Assembly (NCBI GenBank): GCA_037074705.1
Contig: CM073590.1
Location: forward strand, 238,626,101-238,690,100
Length of the DNA stretch: 64,000 nucleotides
Source of the DNA: Zhengitettix transpicula
Lineage: Eukaryota > Arthropoda > Insecta > Orthoptera > Tetrigidae
Reading direction: 5' to 3'
This document shows, piece by piece, positions 56,061 through 64,000 of the stretch. Numbering within the stretch: position 1 is the first letter of the stretch; each line of letters begins with the position of its first letter. The translations under genes and the position numbers were made by a program. Under the pieces are notes generated by a model. That model searched no databases, was not told where the DNA came from, and was given only the letters and a program-made list of their open reading frames with translations.

Positions 56061-56204
56061 AAAAATCATATTATATCAAATCTCTACAATTAGAGAAAAT
56101 TCCATAAAAATTATTTAATCGTCTATCTTCACCATCAATACACACACTACAGAAGGAAAAAAGAACTGTGGAGGTAAGATGGTTCTCTGATACAATCTTA
56201 AGAG

Positions 56205-56900
56205 TAATTTCTCTTCTTCTTCTTCGGCTTTTTCCCCCTTTTATAGGTTTGTCGTCTTCAATTTCCATTTCTGTCTGTCGTTCCAATCTCCCTCTTCCAA
56301 GTTCCTATCCTCCATTATGGTTTTCACGTGGGTTTTCCAGTTTAATCTGGATCTGCTCCGTTTATTTATTCCAGGGGAGTGACCATTGGTATATTTCTTT
56401 TGGCCATCTTCCAATTTTTCATTCTTTGTACGTGACCATACACCATTTAAGTGTTAGATTTTCAATCCTTTTAACGACAGACGTGGTTACGGTCGTTTCT
56501 TTCCAAAGGAGCTCGTTTCTAATTTTTATCCTGTCTTGTTTTTTTTTTGGAAGACTTTTCCTCAGATAATCGAATTCTACTGTTCTAATTTTGTTCTTTT
56601 GTCAGGGGCCAAGTTTCACTTCCATAACATAGAATGTTCTGTATTATGCTTTTATGGTTTTTATTTTCCTTTGTTAAATTTTTATTCCAAATTATTCCGT
56701 GTAAAATCTTTGCCAATGCAATTTTAGTTTGTATATCTCTTTCAGATGCTCCTACATTTGTTTATTGACCCCCAAGTATTTAAAAAATTCTCAGTTTTTT
56801 ATTTTTTCTGTTTCGAGTGTTATGTCTTCTACATCTTTCTCTAAGAGATCTTTATCTAAGAGCGTAATATTTGATCATTTATCTATTATGTGTGAGTTGA
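56205..56900 (-). pseudogene. LINE C-terminal fragment, minus strand
   Basis: The minus strand aligns with 52080-52740 of the related LINE, including the region for KLGPxQKNKIRTVEFD and the GDW(N)ERQTEMEIEDDKPI tail. It ends in a (GAA)n tract at about 56215. It lies just upstream of the fragment at 55840 in the same orientation. Confidence 0.75.
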
Positions 56901-57239
56901 TGATCCATGTATTGTAAACATTTTCTGACGTTTCATGTTTCCACAGTGAATGTTTAATGGAACCCATGACTGTATGAGAGAATTTTTCCATGCTGCTTAA
57001 ACTCGGTATTAACAAAGCACCTCTGCGTTTGTTGTTGACTCGTATCGACACGCTTTAAAGCTGTAATTATTTCTCTCCTTTTCTATTACGTGTCAGCGGT
57101 CTATTTGACGATTAATTAGTCTGCAATCAACTCGCAATTATGTTGTTGTTATTGATTTCAAGTTTTAAAAATAAGGCTCGTTAGTTAACCCGTTTCAATG
57201 CTGCCGCTGCGATGCCGAAATCACAAATTAGAGATTAGA

Positions 57240-57257
57240 CACACACACACACACACT
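57240..57257. repeat. (AC)n microsatellite
   Basis: A short perfect CA run. Confidence 0.85.
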
Positions 57258-57360
57258 TAAATGTAGCAAAAATCCTGTGGCTGCATATTTTGACTATGCC
57301 TTCCTTTTTCGCATCCGTATTTTGAGTGATTTTATAATACGGTTATTTATAATATATAAC

Positions 57361-57925
57361 ATTTTTTTTCGGGAAACAGGCTACATGAGGGTAATCCACA
57401 TGGTGGCAACTCCACTTTAATAGCATAGGAAGGGATTTGAAAAGGGGGGATGCGGAAGGGTGGAGGAAGGTAGCCAAGGGTTACTAGGGCCCCCGGGCTA
57501 TAGTTTAAGGATCCTACCCGGCATTCGCCTAAAGTAATGGAGGGAAAACCCTAGAAAAACCTGTATCGGGTAGGTCGGGCATTGGGTACTTGTCCCACGC
57601 CCTTCCGATAGCGGGAGACGAGTTTTCTGTGGGGACGCAGCATTTGCTTCTCCGTGACTCGACCAGTTTAGGCGGCAGTTGGCCGACTGTTCCAATGGGA
57701 AGAGCGAACAACTCTTACCGTATGCCCAAGGTCTGTGACCCCGGAACATACACCTCTCAGAACATGCCGAGGTGCCTCGGCTTGTGGGAACCTTAGTTCA
57801 AAAACGGAGAGGAAAAGGCATCCCCAAAGGTAGCCCCTTCGTATCTCTCCTACAAGGTTTTGCCTGCCAGAGAATATCCCTCGCAGGTACTGTCTGCGAG
57901 AGAATAGTCCTCGCAGGTATACTTG
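57361..57925 (-). repeat. Family A repeat, long copy
   Basis: Extends from a T-run at 57362 to two CTCGCAGGTA blocks at its sense 5' end. TAATATATAACA occurs just left (57350-57361) and again at 58247-58258, after the next copy. Confidence 0.85.
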
Positions 57926-57954
57926 GGCTGAATAGCATAGGAATTTTTTTAATT

Positions 57955-58230
57955 TTTTAAATTTTTATTTTATTTTTATTTAGGTAACAGGCTACATGAG
58001 GGTAATCCACATGGTGGCAACTCCCCTTTAAATAGCATAGGAAGGGATTTGAAAGGGGGGATGCGGAAGGGTCGAGGAAGATAGCCAAGGGTTAACTAGG
58101 GCCCCCGGGCTATATTTTAAGGATCCTACCCGGCATTCGCCTAAAGGAATGCAGGGAAAACCTTAGAAAAACCTGCATCGGGTAGGTCGGGCATTGGGTA
58201 CTTGTCCCACGCCCTTCCGATAGCGGGAGA
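57955..58230 (-). repeat. Family A repeat, 5'-truncated
   Basis: The tail is an AT-rich run (TTTTTATTTTATTTTTATTT), unlike the pure A tails elsewhere. The copy stops at GATAGCGGGAGAAG. The downstream TAATATATAACA could be the far target duplicate of this or of the composite pair. Confidence 0.82.
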
Positions 58231-58722
58231 AGATCAATGCTTTACCTAATATATAACACATAAATTAACGTCTCTTAAAAATAATATTCTTAAAAACGAC
58301 CTACTACTACAACTACAAAATAGAGAAACAAAAATGAAGAAAATTTAAATTTAATAGTAGCTCCTGCCCTTGCGACGCGGAATGGAGTATTTTTTCAACT
58401 ACGAAAAAATAAAAATTGTAAAGACTGCAAACTGAACAAGGGACGAAAATCAAAGATACATATATAAGGTCCAAAGAACTTGGAATGAAACATCATGCAA
58501 CTTAGTAAGTTTTCTGTGTCTTGCATCATAGTAACAGTTTTTAGGTTGATTGTTTAATATACAAACATTTCAGAAATTAATCGTTTACAATAATGTGTAA
58601 TGGGGGTTCTCTGTCTAAAATATATGCGCTTTCAGTATTGAAGCAACGATTAAATTTGATGCAATGTGTTTGGTGATAGGATACTGTGTTTTTTCATGTT
58701 GGCAGTTTGAAATTAGATTTAT

Positions 58723-58846
58723 GTTCGATAAACAGTTCTCGGCGACGTTTCGCCTAGACGATGACGACAGAGATTTTAGTCGTCGAAACGTCGCGCGTTT
58801 AAATGTGCCACACCCGTGTGAAAACCCGTGAACATTTTTATCGAAC
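58723..58846. repeat. Small foldback repeat with hammerhead-like core
   Basis: Perfect 10-bp inverted ends GTTCGATAAA / TTTATCGAAC enclose CU(A)GACGA (58754-58761), a perfect six-pair stem GACGAC/GUCGUC, and GAAACGUC (58785-58792). CGC and GCG on either side begin stem I. The single extra A inside CUGACGA is the only core defect. CGACGTTTCG at 58743-58752 mirrors the second box on the other strand. Confidence 0.65.
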
Positions 58847-58849
58847 AAT

Positions 58850-61632
58850 TACACCGGGAAAGACTTCAATCTTTGATAGATTTATGTTCTTTAATATTGT
58901 ATTTTACATTTACATCTTTTTATTTTGCTGATATAACAAAAGTTACAGTTCGAACAATTAATTTTATAAACAACATTGGTAGTGGAAAAAAACTTATTAA
59001 GAGGATCTTTGTGTCAAATGATGACGTCATAAGCGCATTCCTTTTTTTTTTCCCCATTGCTTCAAGTTCGCCGGCACAGGTGGGATAGCATTATTCATTA
59101 CTTTCACTATTTATTTGAGGAAACAATTTTCTTGAAGGATTTTATTATCTTCTTATTTAATGAGGATATGTGAAACAATAAATTCATTGTTTGTACTTTT
59201 CCTTATAACATTGTCATGTTCGAGTCCGAAATTAATTTTAGTTAATCAACTGTTTATGCAGCACTCAGAAATAAATTCAGTAGGTTTGGCCAGTTTTGAC
59301 ATAGTTTCGATTTCTCTATTTTAAGTTTGTCTCTACGAATGTCGTTTTTAGTATTTCTTATTGCTTCAGTATTATTTTTCGTTGCGATGTATCTGGTGAA
59401 AGCTTCAGATGAGAAGGTAAACGTGGTCCTTTAGAAATGAATACATTTGGTAGATTTTCCTCAGGTATGTATCATTTTATTTGTGTTTGTTGTTTACGCC
59501 TCTACTCATTTGACGTTTTATAATTTAACGATCCTAGTAATATGCTATATTTTATTCTTGTGACCGTGTTTTTTTTAGGGAGAACGTTACCACATTCTAC
59601 TGTTGCTTTACCAATTTTTAGGGACTAAATCACGTTGATGCCAGAAATAAGTATAGATGATTAGCACAATACATGTTTCGAACAGGGAACGTGCCAAATA
59701 GGCTGATATAATAATATAGCGTCTATGGAGCTAAGTTGTCTCCTCACCGAAGAGTTTCTTTCCATTTCGAAACGTCGGTCCTCCATTTTCTTCTATCCTG
59801 TCTTTTCATCCAATTTTATAAACTTCAATTTTGTCTCTTTCCTGTTATTACCTTTCTTCTGATATATCTAATTTATTTAGTATTCGACTTGCAACGTCTT
59901 CAAACTTTTGGAATCTGTTGTAAGGTTTCCGATATCAGTCTCTTGAGGAGGGAGTTTCTGCTCCTCCCTTGGCTGCCGCTACTTCAAAGTTAGCCGTCGA
60001 CTGCTGGATTAATATTTATTTTAATGACTTCGTTCCCGCTTTAATTGAAGATTATTTTTTTTTTGAGAACTCAGCAGAGAAAATGCAACTTTTCCTTTGA
60101 CTCTCATTTCTTTTCGTTGTCAGCAAGCATCATGTGCTTGTATGTGTGTGTGTGTGTCTGCATTTCGCTACGTCTGTAAAATCTGGTACATAGCAGGTTA
60201 TGTTTACCTTTTCTGTTTACCAAGTGTTAGCACATGTATGCTGTCACACTGAGTGTTAACTGAAACTTTTCCGGTCACCATGGTTCTTCAGAATGGCGAA
60301 CAGATCGATGGTAACCGCACTCCAAATCGTATTAAGCAAACTCACAATTAAGAAGCCACGGTGTTAAGCAACAAAATACACAGAAACTGCCACCTTTCTA
60401 CAAAAATAACTCTTGACAATACAAAATTTAAATAAAGTTTCTGTTTCTTGAAAACTATATATAAAAAAAGTGTTTTACTCCATCTTAGAATGAATTAGTT
60501 ATTAAAATAAATCGTTTAAAAGAAAAATCGAATTATATTTAAAAAATTTTGAAGCTTAAAGCTTTTGAAAATAAGGCAAGAAATAGAAATTGGCTGCAAT
60601 TTGCAATTACTTTCTAAGTTAGACAGAAAACTTCAGTTTTCAGTATTTGAAAATGCTTTATCAATAAAATTACCAAGAAAAATCAATAAGAATCATATTC
60701 TTATACTGTGCCACTATATTATTCCCGAATTTGAATACAATTCTTTTCTGAATGTATCTATATACATGTTAAGGCAAGTAATAGAACTCAATAACTATAC
60801 TTATTTGTTTAAATGCTCTATACAAGGTAATGATCCGATACTGGTAGGATACAGACAAATCTCTCGGAACAAAAAAGAAAAACTGAAAATTTCTGGAATG
60901 TGTTCGTTGTTGTGATGAAGCTCAAATAGTCAAATGTGATGTTCTTTAAATGAGGAAGTTGAAAGCCTCATATCAGGGCTAAAATTAAAATGAGTGATGA
61001 GTAAACAGATGGAATATTTTGGGAATTAAAATGCTGAGATTCAATTATTTTTATTGCCTTGCAATTCTTCTTTCTTTCTATAACCATTTGGAGGCATTTC
61101 AGGTTAAATATTTATTTCTGCTTCGTGTATTGTAAGTCTTATTAGAATTGACATGTATTCCATTGAGTTTATTCTGAACCAAAGTGATATAAATCTTGTT
61201 AATTATTGTTATTTTATGCACGAGATATATACATAAAAATAGCTAATATGTTGTACTGATAACTTATCGAATTATTTAAAATGTCTGAGAATCTCTCTGT
61301 CTATGATATTTTCAATACCTTATATATTTTTATATATCCTGTGAAACTAACACATTTAAATGTTTTCATTATGAATTTTAATATACATGTTTAGGGGAGT
61401 TTGATCTACGAAAGAATTTGTACATCATTCATTCCACAAGCTTGATTTGAATTATGGTGTTTTATTTTATCTTATTTACAAACATTTCTGTTGATGAAAT
61501 TGCCACTGTCAATTGTTTTATATATAGAAAAATAAAAATTTAATAATAATTATATAGCAGATAATCAAATTAACTATCATGTTATATCAATTTTACTTTG
61601 AATTTATATATGTTCTATTACTTTTATTTCAG
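58850..61632. other. Upstream region / probable C1GALT1 intron sequence
   Basis: No confident exon. A 116-codon AT-rich open frame (60565-60915) has no known motif and no splice support. A hammerhead-like motif lies at 59747-59776 (CCGAAGA ... GAAACGUC) with a weak stem. The C1GALT1 start codon must be in an upstream exon here or further left; I could not identify it. Confidence 0.4.
59339..59416 (+). CDS. Speculative short first exon encoding a membrane segment
   Basis: ATG opens 26 codons, MSFLVFLIASVLFFVAMYLV then KASDEK, ending exactly at a GTAAAC donor-like site. It would suit a signal peptide or anchor. It could be chance in T-rich sequence; no partner exon was found and C1GALT1 already has its own membrane anchor. 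Confidence 0.15.
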
Positions 61633-61768
61633 GCATTTTTCGACATGCAGCTGGACGTTCCTTTTTACTCACTTTATTTATTGGAATTGTATTTGGCTTT
61701 AGTTTTGCATACCTGCTTCTGATTACTAGTAGATTTTCTGTAGGAGATTTCAGCTCTCTGTCAGTTGG
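61633..61768 (+). CDS. C1GALT1: C1GALT1 exon with membrane anchor
   Basis: The acceptor TTTTATTTCAG ends at 61632 and the donor GTAAGT begins at 61769. The exon enters with two bases of a split codon and leaves with two. Twenty hydrophobic residues follow HAAGRS, typical of a Golgi signal anchor. Confidence 0.9.
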
Positions 61769-63327
61769 GTAAGTAACAATATAAACAGTATGATTTCATT
61801 TGGAACATATTAAAATAGTTTTAAGCAAGCTTTTGGGCAATGCTGTTTCATGTTTAAATTATGAAGGTTAAGGAGACTAAAAGGATGGAAAGGTAGAAAG
61901 TTCAATGAGAAAATTAGGAAAACATTTAAGTTTGGAAGATTATAATTTGTTTTTAAAAAAACTTATTTATTAGTCTGAGAATCAATTTAGAATCTTAACA
62001 AAAACCTAAACACTTTAAAAAAAACCACTAAAACTTCCATCTTACACATACTTTCAGTCTATGTCAAAACCTCCTGCTAAAGGACAACATGATTAGCTCA
62101 TGAAATATGTTAATTTATGACATATGTATATATAGCAAAATGAAACTTATATTTTTACAATTACTTTCTATTCATGATTTGCCCTCTATTCCTTTTATTA
62201 TAGTATTTGATCTTTAATCTAACTAGTGTTGCATATGGAGACTCCTTATTTTTTTTTGCAATATTTATTCAGCAGAACATTTCTTTATTTTGTCTTTGGC
62301 TGCCAAGAATTATTTATTTTGTATAATAACTCAAATTGACAATTTGACTACATATTAATTATTGTTTATTTTTGTAGTTTATCGTTAATCTAAAATGAAT
62401 TAAAGAAAAATATGTGATGTGTGTAATGGTCTATATGTGATACTTTTAACCCTTACTTATTAAAATTATAGCTTTTTTGTTTGTATTATTTAAATTATGA
62501 TAATTCTTGTCAAAACTGGTGTATATATATAAATAATTCACTTTATATATATATTTCATACAAGCTTGTAATTTTCAGTATTAGTCTTATTAATAAGTTA
62601 AAAATTTACAGGGAAGTTTTCACTAGAGACCCTCACCACCACGGTGACTTAGATAATGTTCCAGGGCCAGAACTTGACTCTTTTGGCACTCACAGCAATG
62701 ATGAAGAATTTCATAAAGGTTTCTTTATTTATAATTTAATTATTTGTGATTATTTTTAGTAATTATGTTGATAGCTCAATATTAATGTTTATGATAGTAG
62801 TATCAATTTATGAAGAAACATACATGAACCTACAATATTGATATTAAACTTCAAAACATGTTCCATTTGATTAACATTACAATTTGTGGGTATTTAGTTA
62901 TGCTTCTAAAATTAATTCTTTAGTAGGTTAATATTATTATAAAGAAAAAGTGTTAATTATATTTTGTAGAAATTTTCTCCTCAACATTTAGCAGGACAGT
63001 AATAATAATCACGAGGAAGGTACTGTAATTTATCCAAATTGTCACAAATGTGTTTTAAGCCTTTTAATATGGGTATAAGATTTGAAATTTCATTTTCAAT
63101 AATCTAACGAATTTTAATCTTGATGTTTGTTTGCTATTATTATGTAAAAAATTTATAATCTGTAATTTGTTCAGGTGAAGATACAGTCGCTCGTCAAATG
63201 GCAGAAAAGGTTAAAGTTCTCTGCTGGATTATGACTTCTCCAAAAACTCATGAACACAAAGCACGACATGTTAAAGCTACTTGGGGAAGGCGCTGTAACA
63301 CAATTCTTTTCATGAGCAGTGTCAATG
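61633..63327 (+). CDS. C1GALT1: Core 1 beta-1,3-galactosyltransferase (C1GALT1), N-terminal part
   Basis: Three exons (61633-61768, 62612-62718, 63175-63327) join in phase with GT-AG introns and encode about 130 residues of a Golgi type II membrane glycosyltransferase. The order is a short cytosolic piece (IFRHAAGRS), a membrane anchor ([20 protein letters not shown]), a variable stem ([19 protein letters not shown]) and the start of the GT31 catalytic domain ([36 protein letters not shown]). The enzyme adds galactose in beta-1,3 linkage to Tn antigen (GalNAc-Ser/Thr), making core 1 O-glycans. The DDD metal-binding motif and the rest of the domain lie beyond the window. The initiator Met is not in these exons. 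Confidence 0.93.
62612..62718 (+). CDS. C1GALT1: C1GALT1 stem-region exon
   Basis: The acceptor AAATTTACAG ends at 62611 and the donor GTTTCT begins at 62719 (a weak donor). The exon encodes the acidic, His-rich stem [20 protein letters not shown]. It restores the frame with both neighbours. Confidence 0.87.
63175..63327 (+). CDS. C1GALT1: C1GALT1 exon starting the catalytic domain
   Basis: The acceptor TTTGTTCAG ends at 63174 and the donor GTATGT begins at 63328. The exon contains the strongest family match in this gene, the ILCWVMT- and HVKATW-like motifs of GT31 core 1 synthases. It ends after AGCAGTGTCAATG with one base of the next codon. Confidence 0.93.
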
Positions 63328-64000
63328 GTATGTTTTGTGCTTAATATTTATGTAATCAGAAAATTGAAAAATTAATCATTTAAAATTGTCTCAAAACGGA
63401 ATTTTTTTATTTATTCGATAAATAAATTTAATTAAGAAATAACTGTTACAATAATTAGGTAAAACTAAAAATATTATCATTCAAATAATAGAATTTCATG
63501 GAGTGTTGGCGTGATTGTTACAAACATTATTGGTAGATCCATTACAACAATGCACTGAGTACCTTACCACAGTAATTATGTATCATACTCTACAATCGCC
63601 ACAGAAAATGTGCATGCAGATCTACGAAGGAGCAAAGAATTATCTTGGCTCCCACAGTTTGTTTCAACTAATGACTCTCGAGTTCATAAAAAGGAACAAT
63701 AGTTAAGGTGTGTTAAAAAAGATATACAGTGTTACCAGAAATGCAATTGTATCAAAGTTATACATAAAATTAGAAGTTATATTCTTGTCAACATGTCTGA
63801 ATACCTTCGCTATCCAGGAAATTTTCTACAGTTTTTCCTCCTCTTGGATCCATTTTACTTTTATTGTCAATGAAAATAAAATAAAATTTGTGTTAAATGT
63901 AAAACAAATAAAAGTAAAAATTAAAATCCATTATTAAATTTATTGTGCAAAATGTATTAACAGAAAAAGTTTTGAGATACATTTCTAGGGACAATACTAG
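63328..64000 (+). other. C1GALT1 intron (continues past window)
   Basis: AT-rich sequence following a clear GTATGT donor. Short open frames at 63515-63937 have no coding character. Confidence 0.7.

Noticed and set aside
60565..60915. 116-codon plus-strand open frame upstream of C1GALT1
   Set aside because: Lys/Ile/Asn-rich composition expected from AT-rich DNA, no motif, no splice signals at its ends and no continuity with the C1GALT1 frame.

Overview
The window looks like nuclear DNA of an insect. It has split genes with GT-AG introns, AT-rich introns, and a long gene-poor interior full of degraded mariner, LINE, Penelope, LTR, Helitron-like and SINE copies. It holds parts of only two recognisable host genes, both on the + strand. 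The left end carries the last four coding exons of a calpain-7 (CAPN7) gene, ending at 4794. The right end carries three early coding exons of core 1 beta-1,3-galactosyltransferase (C1GALT1, T-synthase); that gene continues beyond the window. To my knowledge Drosophila lacks calpain-7, so a non-dipteran insect is likely. The repeat content feels polyneopteran (cockroach, termite or stick insect), but that is only an impression.

The roughly 57 kb between the genes is a transposon graveyard. The commonest component is an A-tailed, 5'-truncated, GC-rich interspersed repeat, called family A here, with about 18 copies on both strands. Several copies have clear target-site duplications: 54597-55133, a back-to-back pair sharing three copies of one target at 48704-49790, and one inserted in a LINE at 15983-16448. 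At least twelve non-LTR retrotransposon remnants are present, mostly 3' ends. There are six mariner copies or fragments from three lineages, one decayed Tigger/pogo transposase, two Penelope-like remnants with GIY-YIG endonuclease sequence, a solo LTR with a 4-bp target duplication and two related LTRs, a small piggyBac-like MITE, four tRNA-derived SINE pieces, Helitron-like ends, a 300-bp tandem array, and large palindromes.

The most interesting signal is a recurring motif, CUGANGA - short hairpin - GAAACGU(C/U/A). It matches the catalytic core of a minimal hammerhead ribozyme of the kind described in Penelope-like elements. It appears about thirteen times, in several unrelated-looking short or foldback repeats. 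The best examples are at 24247-24291, 48449-48485, 58751-58795, 39706-39738 and 4301-4332. The window itself also contains Penelope reverse transcriptase and GIY-YIG remnants.

Another informative pattern is that three mariner copies share one early frameshift, and the two long ones also share a deletion before the last catalytic Asp. They therefore probably spread after inactivation, using transposase supplied in trans. I saw no complete transposon-encoded protein, no CRISPR array and no convincing tRNA or rRNA gene. All assignments come from reading translated sequence and motifs by eye; no database search was run.
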